DNA of 41,122 nt, from the NCBI GenBank assembly GCA_017550625.1, contig JAFZOL010000017.1:1-41122 (forward strand), in the 5' to 3' direction. The stretch is from Clostridia bacterium (GTDB lineage Bacteria; Bacillota; Clostridia; Oscillospirales; Acutalibacteraceae). The position numbers were made by a program, and so were the translations under genes. Positions 1-7,178 of the stretch are shown piece by piece (the first letter of the stretch is position 1; each line of letters opens with the position of its first letter). A model generated the notes under the pieces. It saw only the letters and a program-made list of their open reading frames with translations. It did no database searches and had not been told where the DNA came from.

Positions 1-916
1 CGCGCAGATGGACGGCGCGATCCTCGTGATCGCCGCCACCGACGGCCCCATGGCGCAGACCAAGGAGCACCTGCTTCTTGCCCGTCAGGTTAACGTTAAG
101 TATATCGTTATCTTCATGAACAAAGTCGACCAGGTCGACGATCCCGAGCTCCTTGAGCTCGTCGAGATGGAGATCCGCGAGACCCTCGATTTCTACGGCT
201 TCCCCGGCGACGACACCCCCATCATCCAGGGTTCCGCCCTCAAGGCCCTCGAGTACAACGGCAACGACGTCAACGCTCCCGAGCTCAAGTGCATCTGGGA
301 ACTCATGGACGCTGTCGACTCCTATATCCCCACCCCCGACCGCAAGGCCGACCTGCCCTTCCTTATGCCTGTTGAAGACGTGTTCACGATCACCGGTCGC
401 GGCACCGTGGCCACCGGCAGAGTGGAGCGCGGCCAGCTGAAGCTCGGCGAATCCGTCGAGATCGTCGGTCTTACCGATGAAAAGAGAACCGTCGTCGTGA
501 CCGGTATCGAAATGTTCCGCAAGCTCCTCGACTATGCCGAGGCCGGCGACAACATCGGCTGCCTGCTCCGCGGCGTCAACAGAACCGACATCGAAAGAGG
601 CCAGGTTCTTGCCAAGCCCGGTTCCATTCATCCGCACACCAAGTTCAAGGGCCGCGTCTACGTCCTTACCAAGGATGAAGGCGGCAGACACACCCCGTTC
701 TTCAACAACTATCGTCCTCAGTTCTATTTCAGAACCACCGACGTTACCGGCGTCATCTCCCTGCCCGAAGGCGTTGAGATGTGCATGCCCGGCGACAACG
801 TCGACATGGACGTTGAGCTGATCACCCCCATCGCCATCGAAAAGGAACTCCGCTTCGCTATCCGTGAAGGCGGCAGAACCGTCGGCTCCGGCGTTGTTAT
901 CGGCATCGAAGAATAA
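1..916 (+). CDS. tuf: Elongation factor Tu, 3' part (5' end outside window)
   Basis: EF-Tu is the GTPase that delivers aminoacyl-tRNA to the ribosome. The reading frame is open from base 2, so the N-terminal ~95 residues, including the GHVDHGKT P-loop, are missing. Visible are the [19 protein letters not shown] segment following the G3 region, the guanine-specificity motif as MNKVD, SALKALE, and the two beta-barrel domains ([13 protein letters not shown], then the C-terminal [27 protein letters not shown]). The NKxD motif reads NKVD where many bacteria have NKCD. The gene ends in TAA and is followed within 20 bases by a strong intrinsic terminator, so it is the last gene of its operon, classically rpsL-rpsG-fus-tuf, though that context is not visible here. 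Identity is very secure. Confidence 0.98.
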   Translation, partial: AQMDGAILVIAATDGPMAQTKEHLLLARQVNVKYIVIFMNKVDQVDDPELLELVEMEIRETLDFYGFPGDDTPIIQGSALKALEYNGNDVNAPELKCIWELMDAVDSYIPTPDRKADLPFLMPVEDVFTITGRGTVATGRVERGQLKLGESVEIVGLTDEKRTVVVTGIEMFRKLLDYAEAGDNIGCLLRGVNRTDIERGQVLAKPGSIHPHTKFKGRVYVLTKDEGGRHTPFFNNYRPQFYFRTTDVTGVISLPEGVEMCMPGDNVDMDVELITPIAIEKELRFAIREGGRTVGSGVVIGIEE

Positions 917-935
917 TCTCCCCTTAACGCAAAAC

Positions 936-965
936 GCGCAGTCTTCTGACTGCGCTTTTTGTTTA
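936..965 (+). terminator. Intrinsic terminator of tuf
   Basis: A perfect 8-bp stem (GCGCAGTC / GACTGCGC) with a TTCT loop is followed by TTTTTGTTTATT. It lies 20 bases after the tuf stop codon, in the expected place for a rho-independent terminator. Confidence 0.92.
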
Positions 966-975
966 TTCCCGCGCC

Positions 976-1009
976 TTGTAAGATACCCGTAAGCTTGGCG
1001 CGCTATGCT
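976..1009 (+). promoter_or_regulatory. Regulator-type promoter: two direct-repeat boxes plus -10
   Basis: TTGTAAG (976-982) and CCGTAAG (987-993) form a direct repeat whose TGTAAG/CGTAAG cores start 11 bp apart. Exactly 10 bp after the second core comes a good -10, TATGCT (1004-1009). There is no canonical -35. Instead the second box sits where the -35 would be, which is the usual layout for OmpR-type activators. The same arrangement with the same spacings recurs at 2888-2920 before the permease gene, which supports it as the binding site of the regulator encoded at 1045-1752. Confidence 0.7.
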
Positions 1010-1044
1010 GGAAACTGGATAAATACGGATGGGAGAGAGCGAAA

Positions 1045-1752
1045 ATGAGGGTTTTGATCATTGAAGACGACGTCGTGCTGCGCAGCGGCCTTCGGGACCT
1101 GATGAACAGGGCCGGCTACGAGGCCGACGCCGCGGGCGATATCCGCGCGGCATGGGCGGCGGGCGCGGGCGGGCCCGGGTATGGGGCGTATCTGGCGGAC
1201 GTGATGCTGCCGGATGGGTCCGGCGTCGATTTCTGCGCCGAGCTGCGCGCGAAAACCGCCGCGCCGATCCTGCTTCTGACCGCGCTGGACGACGAAGAGA
1301 GCGTGATCGCAGGGCTCTCGGCAGGTGCGGACGACTATATTTCCAAGCCGTTCCGCGCGCGGGAGCTCTTGGCGCGCCTGGCAGCGAACCTCAGGCGGTC
1401 CGCGCCGCGGGCGTCGCTGATCGAAAGCGGCGCGCTGGTCTGCCGGGGAGCCGACCGGTTCTTTTTGAACGGCGAACCGCTCACGCTGCCGCCGAACGGG
1501 CGAAAGCTTTTGTCGGCGCTGCTCGAGAGCGCGGGCAGGCTTCTGACGCGCGAGCACCTGTTTTACAGGCTTTGGGATATCGACGAAAACTACGTGGACG
1601 AAAACACCCTGTCGGTGGAGGTCTCGCGGCTCAGAAAGGCGCTCGGCAGGTTCCGGGGCGCCGATTACATCGAAACGGTGCGCGGCGTCGGCTACCGCTG
1701 GGCGCTTCCGATCATGACGGTGGGAAAGGACGGGGATCCGGATGAAGCGTGA
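1045..1752 (+). CDS. OmpR-family response regulator of an ABC-transporter-linked two-component system
   Basis: A 235-residue DNA-binding response regulator. The receiver domain (about 1-115) has the acidic pocket IIEDD (D8, D9), the phospho-acceptor D52 in LADVMLPDGSG, T79 and K101 in ISKPF. The winged-helix effector (about 135-225) ends in the typical RGVGYRW hairpin. GGGAGAG precedes ATG 1045 at normal distance. The 3' end overlaps the histidine kinase start by 11 bases, so the two are translationally coupled. Gene order (RR, HK, FtsX-type permease, ATPase) resembles BceRS-BceAB or VanRS-like cell-envelope stress modules. In such systems the regulator activates the transporter when the kinase senses an antimicrobial peptide or transporter flux. 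The signal here is unknown. Direct-repeat boxes upstream of this gene and of the permease are its likely targets. Confidence 0.93.
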   Translation: MRVLIIEDDVVLRSGLRDLMNRAGYEADAAGDIRAAWAAGAGGPGYGAYLADVMLPDGSGVDFCAELRAKTAAPILLLTALDDEESVIAGLSAGADDYISKPFRARELLARLAANLRRSAPRASLIESGALVCRGADRFFLNGEPLTLPPNGRKLLSALLESAGRLLTREHLFYRLWDIDENYVDENTLSVEVSRLRKALGRFRGADYIETVRGVGYRWALPIMTVGKDGDPDEA

Positions 1753-2884
1753 AAGCCGGGCGTTTTTGCTCCTGCTCGCGGTATGGCTCGTTTCGGCTCT
1801 CGCAGTGCTGGCCTTTTTGCGCGCGCTCGCGGTAGATCGCCTGCAGACCGCGGCGGCGGACCTGTACGAAAGAGACCCCGAAGCAGCCTTTTCGCTGATG
1901 CAGGCCTTTTTGGCGGAGGAGGACCGCAGCGCTCCCGACGCGGCGAACGCGCTGGGCCTGACCGACAGATATTACGGCTTCGTGCTCCGAAAGGCGCTGC
2001 CGCCGCGGCGCGCGCTTGCGCTTGCCGCCCTCGTTTCCTGCCCGCTGTTTTTCGGCGCGGCCGCCTTTGGCGTTTGCCGCCGGCGGCGGAAAAAAGCGCT
2101 CGAAAACACCGCCCTGCGGGTGGACGAGGCACTTGCCCGCGCGGCCGTATTCGAGCCGGAGAACGAAGAAGAGCAGCTCCTTGCTATGCTGATCGGCCGC
2201 TGCCGCGCCGCCGAAGAGACGCGCGCCCGGCGTGAAAGGGAGCTTCGCACCTACGTCGAAAACGTGGCGCATTCGATCAAAACGCCGCTGGCGGGGCTGA
2301 GCCTGCAATTGGAGCTGCTGCGCGAAGAGGCGGGGGCTTCCGACCGGCTCGACGCCGCCGAAGAGCAGGCCAAAAAGATCCGCCGTTATATTTCTTCCCT
2401 TCTGACCCTCGCCCGCATGCAGGCGGGGCGCGTGCGCTTCGAGCGCGCGCAGGTGGAGCTTGCCGAGCTCTGCGCGGAACAATGCGCCGCCTACGGCGGG
2501 CGCGTCGAGTTCTGTGCCGAAACCGCCGACGGCGTAACGGTGCGCGGCGACCGTGAATGGCTTGGCGAGGCCGTCGGCGTACTGCTCCAGAACGCCGTGC
2601 GCTACGGCGAGGGCGCCGTCAGGGCGCGCCTCGGCGTTTTTGCGGGGTCGGCGCGTTTTACCGTTGAAAACGACGGCGGCGCCCCGCTTGAAGTCCCGCC
2701 CGCGCGGCTGTCCGAGCGCTATTACGTCCCGAAGGAGGACGGGACCTCCACCGGCATCGGCCTGTCCGTCGCCGCGGCCGTGGCCGAGGCGCACGGCGGG
2801 AGCCTCGTTCTGCGTCCGCGCTCCGACGGCGGCATGACGGCGGCGCTGAGCCTGCCGCTCGTGCGGTTCAAAGAAAAGCTGTAA
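1742..2884 (+). CDS. Sensor histidine kinase, two transmembrane segments
   Basis: A 380-residue membrane sensor kinase. TM1 lies at about residues 8-29 and TM2 at about 91-111, with a short external loop of roughly 60 residues between them, followed by a basic CRRRRKK stop. The dimerisation/phosphoacceptor helix carries YVENVAHSIKTPLAGL with H177 as the phosphorylated residue. The ATPase domain shows the N box (LLQNAVRYGEG) and a G box (GTSTGIGLSVAAAVAEAHGG). It starts within the last codons of the response regulator and is its cognate partner. The small external loop suggests sensing within the membrane or through a partner transporter, as in BceS-like kinases, rather than direct binding of a large ligand; that is inference. 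The stop codon lies inside the upstream copy of the regulator box before the permease gene. Confidence 0.93.
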   Translation: MKRESRAFLLLLAVWLVSALAVLAFLRALAVDRLQTAAADLYERDPEAAFSLMQAFLAEEDRSAPDAANALGLTDRYYGFVLRKALPPRRALALAALVSCPLFFGAAAFGVCRRRRKKALENTALRVDEALARAAVFEPENEEEQLLAMLIGRCRAAEETRARRERELRTYVENVAHSIKTPLAGLSLQLELLREEAGASDRLDAAEEQAKKIRRYISSLLTLARMQAGRVRFERAQVELAELCAEQCAAYGGRVEFCAETADGVTVRGDREWLGEAVGVLLQNAVRYGEGAVRARLGVFAGSARFTVENDGGAPLEVPPARLSERYYVPKEDGTSTGIGLSVAAAVAEAHGGSLVLRPRSDGGMTAALSLPLVRFKEKL

Positions 2885-2920
2885 GGCTGTAAGCCTGCCG
2901 CAAGAAACCCGCGTTATCCT
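2880..2920 (+). promoter_or_regulatory. Second regulator-type promoter, upstream of the ABC permease
   Basis: TGTAAG (2888-2893) and CGCAAG (2899-2904) have starts 11 bp apart and are followed after 10 bp by the -10 TATCCT (2915-2920). These spacings are identical to those upstream of the response regulator. An additional TGTAAG at 2880-2885 overlaps the kinase stop codon. The promoter would allow the permease and ATPase to be transcribed apart from the regulator and kinase. Confidence 0.68.
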
Positions 2921-2942
2921 GAAAGCAAACGGAGGTGAGCCC

Positions 2943-5765
2943 ATGAAAACAAAAAACGGCTGGGGCATGTTCCTGCTCGGCCTCAGACGAAGAAAAAAAG
3001 AGACGAGGCGCCTGCGGCTGCTGACGGCGCTCTCGGTCTTCTTTCTGGCTTTCACGCTGCTGCTGCAGGATAACATGGGCGCTTATCAAACGGCGCTCAA
3101 CGCCGAGACCTACGGCGCCTGGTTCGTCCGCGGCGACGCCGGCGTCTTCGAAAACCATCCGTATCTGAGAAGCCAGGGGCAGGTCCTCCGGGGCAGCCTC
3201 ATGTTTTCGGGGCGCACGTCCGCCGAGATCCTCACCGGCGAAAGGGCCTCCGACGAGATGAGCTACGACGACTACCTCGCGGCATACCTCGACGGCGACG
3301 AAGACGTCTACCCCCGCTTTCAGGACCAGCACCTCGGCGCCCGCACCACGCTCGACTTCATCGGGTCCTTCCCCGAGGGCTTTGCCGAAGAAAACCGCGT
3401 TTCTCTTTTGTCCGGGCGCTGGCCCGAGGCGGACGACGAGATCGTGATGACGATCCCGGCGCTCGAGCACTACGGCTACTCTATGACCCTCGGGCAGACG
3501 GTCTCTTTTTATCTGCAGCGGGGCTACGCATCCCCGTTTACATATCTCGTCGATCCGTCCGAAATATCCGATTTCATGTTCCCCGTGAGCTACCGCCTCG
3601 TCGGGATCATGGAGGACTACCTGCAGGTCTGGGACGCGGGCACGACCGGCGAGCTGCCTGCCGCCGTTGTCACCGAGTCGGCGCTGAAAAAGCAGGACAT
3701 GCTGATCTTTTCGCGCAGCTTTTTTGCGATCGGGGACGCATACAAAACGGGCGATTACGCCGCCTTCGCCTCGGCGCTGGCCGACGCCGTGCGCGCGGAC
3801 GGGTCGAACGGCCGCGAGGTGACGGATCTTGCGCCCATGAGCGTCGGCGACCGGTCGCCGAACACCCGGTATTACGCCCTGAACCGGTCCGGTTACGAGA
3901 CCGCCTTCTGGGGCGACGCCGCCGTCTTTCACGCGGTCACGGCCCTTCTGGTCGTCATGAGCGCCGCGGTTTCGGCCTATCTCTACGCCTCTTACCTCTC
4001 GCGGCGGCGGACCGGCTTTCTGCGGATGCGCGAAATCGGCCTGTCGGTGCGCGAGAGCTGGAAAATGGCGGCGTTCGAGTGCGTGTTCTCGGTGCTGCCC
4101 ACGGCGCTCATAACGCTCCTGGTCTCATACGCGATGAGCCTTCTGGCGGTGCTCGGGATCTCAAAAGCGGCCGGCCTGCCGTTTTTCTACCGGTTCACCG
4201 CCGCAACGCCGGGACTCATCCTGCTGCTGTTTCTGCTCGTCACGCTGTGCGCCCTGCTGGTGGCGGTGCCGGTCTTCTCCGGCCGCCGCGTCTTTATCAA
4301 GCGCCGCGGGCTCTCAAGGGCCGCCGTGCGGTCCCTGCGGCGGCGGGCGAAACGAACCGAAAAGCGAAAAAACATGGGAGTCGTGCGCGAAACGCTTTTG
4401 CGACAATCTAAAACGCGGCCCGTGCAGACGCTCGCGCCCCGCGTGCTGACCGTTTTCGTTTCCGTCGTGGTGCTCATGGGCGTCACGCAGATCTCTGATG
4501 CCTACGGCGCCTACCGCGTTCTGGCCGAGGCGCCCGCCATGACCGCCTACGCCGAGGGGACCGTGCAGGAATGGACGCTGTGGGTGCCGGTCTATCCCTA
4601 TGAGGACGCGAGGGGGCAAACGCGCGACACGCGCAAGCATAGCGTCGTGGCTGAAGGCTTTACGTCCGGGCACGTGGTGTCCGAGGCTTCGCTTGATCGT
4701 TTGAGGCAGATCCCGGGCGTTCAGGGGCTGAGCTGCGTCTTCCGTGACGTCACCCACGTTTTGTCCTGGCAGGGAAAAGAGACGAACCCCGTGTTCCTGT
4801 CCTGCCGCGCGGCCCTCGCGAAGCGCTATGGCCCCGAGGACCTCGATCTCAGCCGCCCCGAGATCTCGGCGCTCTACGCCCGCGTCGAGCCGCTGCTCTA
4901 TTCGATCGTCTGCTTTGAGGACGACGAAGCGGCCGAGGCGTACCTGTCCGCCGCCGACCCGGGCGTTTACGACGCCGCCGCGTTTTGCGAGGGCAGGCAG
5001 GCGCTGATGCTGCTCGATGAAACGATGGGGCAACTCTCGCCCGGCAACGAAAACGCGCCCGCGCCCGACGTCGGCCTTTCGCCGGGCGACGCCGTGGAGG
5101 TCCAAACGGCGTCCGGCGCTTTGACGCTCACGCTCGCGGGGGTCTGCCGCAACACCGACCGCGTGAGCACCGGCATGGCGGCCCTTCTTGTGTCCCCGGC
5201 CTTCGTCCGGCTTCTGGCCGAGGCGGACGGCAGGGTCTTCGGCTGCAACACGGTGGGGCTGCAACTGGACCCACGCGCCGACCTCATCGGCACCGCCGGG
5301 CTGGTCACGCCGCTTCTGACCGGCGAAGGCATGCGCTATGTCAACCGCGCCGAGGCGGTCGAAAACGCCCGCCGCGCCTTCTCCCGCACCGTGTTTGCCT
5401 ACGGGTCGTTCGCGCTGATCCTGGCGTCCCTCGGGCTTCTGGTCCTGAACGCCGCCGCGGGCGAAGAGCGCCGACGGGGCGAAGCGTCCGCGAAACGCCT
5501 GTCCCGCCTTGGGCTCGAGTCCCGGCGCTATACGCGCGGCGTCCTGTTGCGGGAGGGCAAAGAGAGCCTGTTCGTCCTTCCCGGCCTGCCGCTCTCGGTC
5601 CTCGGGGCGGGCGTCCTTGCGGACCCTGCCTCGATCCGGCAGTTCCCGTTTTTCACCGCCGCGGCTGCCGCGGCCGCGCTCACGCTCACGCTGCTCGTCT
5701 TTCTCTGCCGCGCCCTCGGCGCGCTGCGGCCCGAGACGGACGAACCCCCGAAGAAAGAGGTGTGA
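2943..5765 (+). CDS. FtsX-like ABC transporter permease
   Basis: A 940-residue integral membrane protein. A basic N-terminus precedes TM1 (about 27-43, LTALSVFFLAFTLLLQ). A large extracytoplasmic region of roughly 280 residues follows. Then comes a group of hydrophobic helices beginning near VFHAVTALLVVMSAAVSAYLYASYL and including LITLLVSYAMSLLAVLG and PGLILLLFLLVTLCALLVAVPVF. A second extracytoplasmic region follows VLTVFVSVVVLMGVTQISDAYGAY, and two further helices lie near the C-terminus (FALILASLGLLVLNAA, AAAAALTLTLLVFLCRALGAL). This duplicated FtsX/MacB_PCD organisation fits mechanotransmission or peptide-antibiotic resistance transporters better than solute importers. A strong GGAGGTG site precedes ATG 2943. 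The ATPase starts three bases after its stop. The substrate is unknown; antimicrobial-peptide detoxification is plausible from the linked two-component system. Confidence 0.88.
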   Translation: MKTKNGWGMFLLGLRRRKKETRRLRLLTALSVFFLAFTLLLQDNMGAYQTALNAETYGAWFVRGDAGVFENHPYLRSQGQVLRGSLMFSGRTSAEILTGERASDEMSYDDYLAAYLDGDEDVYPRFQDQHLGARTTLDFIGSFPEGFAEENRVSLLSGRWPEADDEIVMTIPALEHYGYSMTLGQTVSFYLQRGYASPFTYLVDPSEISDFMFPVSYRLVGIMEDYLQVWDAGTTGELPAAVVTESALKKQDMLIFSRSFFAIGDAYKTGDYAAFASALADAVRADGSNGREVTDLAPMSVGDRSPNTRYYALNRSGYETAFWGDAAVFHAVTALLVVMSAAVSAYLYASYLSRRRTGFLRMREIGLSVRESWKMAAFECVFSVLPTALITLLVSYAMSLLAVLGISKAAGLPFFYRFTAATPGLILLLFLLVTLCALLVAVPVFSGRRVFIKRRGLSRAAVRSLRRRAKRTEKRKNMGVVRETLLRQSKTRPVQTLAPRVLTVFVSVVVLMGVTQISDAYGAYRVLAEAPAMTAYAEGTVQEWTLWVPVYPYEDARGQTRDTRKHSVVAEGFTSGHVVSEASLDRLRQIPGVQGLSCVFRDVTHVLSWQGKETNPVFLSCRAALAKRYGPEDLDLSRPEISALYARVEPLLYSIVCFEDDEAAEAYLSAADPGVYDAAAFCEGRQALMLLDETMGQLSPGNENAPAPDVGLSPGDAVEVQTASGALTLTLAGVCRNTDRVSTGMAALLVSPAFVRLLAEADGRVFGCNTVGLQLDPRADLIGTAGLVTPLLTGEGMRYVNRAEAVENARRAFSRTVFAYGSFALILASLGLLVLNAAAGEERRRGEASAKRLSRLGLESRRYTRGVLLREGKESLFVLPGLPLSVLGAGVLADPASIRQFPFFTAAAAAAALTLTLLVFLCRALGALRPETDEPPKKEV

Positions 5766-5768
5766 CCC

Positions 5769-6443
5769 ATGTCAAACGACCCTGTGATCCTGCGGGCGGA
5801 TCAGATCTCCCGCACCTATCCCGGCTCCGTGCCGGTGCACGCCCTGAAGCCCTGCTCGCTGACCCTGCAAAAGGGGACCTTCACCGCCGTGGTCGGCAAA
5901 AGCGGCTCGGGCAAGTCCACGCTCTTGCGCATCCTCGGCACGCTGGACCCCTCCGATACCGGCACGCTGACGATCGAGGGGCGCGAGATCTGCAGGCTCG
6001 GCGACGCCGCCCTCTCGAGGTTCCGGCGCCGCAGGATCGGCTTCATCCATCAGGATTACGATCTGTTCCCCGAATACACGGCCTACGAAAACGCCGTATT
6101 CCCCCTGCATCTCGACTCCAAAACGGAGGACCGCAAAAAAACGGAAGCGCTGTTCGAGCAGCTCGGGCTCACGGACTGCCTGAATAAGTTCCCGCACGAG
6201 ATGTCGGGCGGCGAACAGCAGCGCGTCGCGATCGCGCGGGCGCTGGCCGCGAGCCCCGCCCTCATCCTCGCCGACGAGCCCACCGGCAACCTCGACGCCG
6301 CCAACGCCGAGCGGGTCGCCGGGATCCTGTCGTCCCTCGTGGATACGGAGAACGTCACCGTGGTGATGGTCACGCACGACGCGTCCCTCGCCGCGGCGGC
6401 GGACCGCGTGATCCGTATCTCAAACGGCGTGCTCGAGGCGTGA
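5769..6443 (+). CDS. ABC transporter ATP-binding protein (LolD/MacB/BceA type)
   Basis: A 224-residue nucleotide-binding subunit with every ABC motif: Walker A GKSGSGKST (about 43-51), Q-loop IHQDYDLFPEYTAYENAVFPL, signature MSGGEQQRVAIARAL (about 145-159), Walker B LILADEPTGNLD (about 165-176) and the switch histidine in MVTHD. EPTGNLD and the Q-loop sequence are typical of the family that pairs with FtsX-type permeases. It begins three bases after the permease stop behind a GAGGTG ribosome-binding site and is its energising partner. Its stop is followed by a 7-bp inverted repeat (CGCGTGA / TCACGCG, 6448-6474) without a clear T-tract, which may mark the end of the operon. Confidence 0.95.
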   Translation: MSNDPVILRADQISRTYPGSVPVHALKPCSLTLQKGTFTAVVGKSGSGKSTLLRILGTLDPSDTGTLTIEGREICRLGDAALSRFRRRRIGFIHQDYDLFPEYTAYENAVFPLHLDSKTEDRKKTEALFEQLGLTDCLNKFPHEMSGGEQQRVAIARALAASPALILADEPTGNLDAANAERVAGILSSLVDTENVTVVMVTHDASLAAAADRVIRISNGVLEA

Positions 6444-6500
6444 CCGGCGCGTGAGGTTTTTGCGGTTTCACGCGTCAAAGATACGAAGCCTCCGCCTTTC

Positions 6501-6529
6501 TTGACTTTTTCCGCTTTTTGTGCTACGAT
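6501..6529 (+). promoter_or_regulatory. Sigma-A promoter of the YGPP/radical SAM operon
   Basis: TTGACT (6501-6506) and TACGAT (6524-6529) are separated by exactly 17 bp. The promoter lies about 35 bases before the first YGPP gene and separates this operon from the upstream ABC transporter. Confidence 0.82.
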
Positions 6530-6563
6530 GAAAACGGAGAAACCCTTTGAAGGAGGGGAGACT

Positions 6564-6806
6564 ATGCGCATCAAGGGGACGAAGAAGGACAAGATCGCCC
6601 GGCCGGTCCGGTGCCGCCGCGCGTCCGAGAACGTGCCGATCTGCATTTACGGCCCGCCCGAAATGCTCAGAAAACGCGCCGGCAAGCTTGAAGAGCCCGC
6701 GCCCGAAACGCCCGTGCCCGACGAACCCGCGCCCTTCGATCCGCGCGGCAACGTCGCCGACCCGCTCTACGGCCCGCCCGCCGGGGAAACGCTTGCCGAC
6801 AAATAA
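6564..6806 (+). CDS. Small YGPP-motif protein A, candidate radical SAM substrate
   Basis: An 80-residue protein without signal peptide or membrane segment. The N-terminus is strongly basic (MRIKGTKKDKIARPVRCRR) and the rest is rich in Pro and Glu. It contains two Tyr-Gly-Pro-Pro motifs, CIYGPPEM at residue 29 and PLYGPPAG at residue 69, 40 residues apart; the second lies near the C-terminus. ATG 6564 is chosen because AGGAGGGG (6551-6558) sits at ideal distance, although the frame is open further upstream through the promoter. The next gene encodes a second protein with the same motif, and the third a radical SAM/SPASM enzyme, so A is probably a precursor or substrate of that enzyme. I cannot assign it to a named family. 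Confidence 0.78.
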   Translation: MRIKGTKKDKIARPVRCRRASENVPICIYGPPEMLRKRAGKLEEPAPETPVPDEPAPFDPRGNVADPLYGPPAGETLADK

Positions 6807-6820
6807 GGGGAGGAAAGACC

Positions 6821-7174
6821 ATGAAACGCAGAAGACCCAACAAGCGCACCGCAGCCGCGATTCTGGCGGGCAGCCTTGCCGCGTCCGCCGTGTTGCTGCC
6901 CGCGTGCGAGAACCGCAACCAGAACCTCTACGGCCCGCCGCCGGAGGACTCCACCGGCGAGTCGGAATACGACCCGTCGTATAATCAGAATGAGGATATC
7001 TACGGCCCGCCCGAGTGGTTCAGCACCGAGGACAACGAAAACGTGTCGCTCTACGGCCCGCCCGAGATATTCGACGACGAAGAAGACTCCGACGAGCCCG
7101 AAACGGACTTTGCGCCCGAAGACAACACCGCCGCGCCGCTCTACGGCCCGCCCGCGGGCGAGGCGGAGGCGTGA
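6821..7174 (+). CDS. YGPP-repeat putative lipoprotein B, candidate radical SAM substrate
   Basis: A 117-residue protein. A basic start (MKRRRPNKR) is followed by a hydrophobic helix (about 10-27) and a lipobox-like LPAC with Cys29 as predicted lipid site, so it is likely secreted and tethered to the outer face of the membrane. The mature part is acidic and low-complexity, with four YGPP motifs at residues 37, 61, 78 and 108 (NLYGPPPE, DIYGPPEW, SLYGPPEI, PLYGPPAG). The last context, PLYGPPAGE, is the same as in protein A. A GGGGAGG site precedes ATG 6821. The radical SAM gene follows after 4 bases. Its design (lipoprotein with repeated short motif beside a SPASM enzyme) recalls the rSAM/lipoprotein systems described in Bacteroidetes. 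That kinship is inference from memory of the family, not a search. Confidence 0.78.
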   Translation: MKRRRPNKRTAAAILAGSLAASAVLLPACENRNQNLYGPPPEDSTGESEYDPSYNQNEDIYGPPEWFSTEDNENVSLYGPPEIFDDEEDSDEPETDFAPEDNTAAPLYGPPAGEAEA

Positions 7175-7178
7175 GCCG

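Noticed and set aside
6501-6563. Upstream extension of YGPP protein A to the ATG at 6528
   Set aside because: This ATG lies at the -10 box itself and has no ribosome-binding site. ATG 6564 has AGGAGGGG at correct distance.
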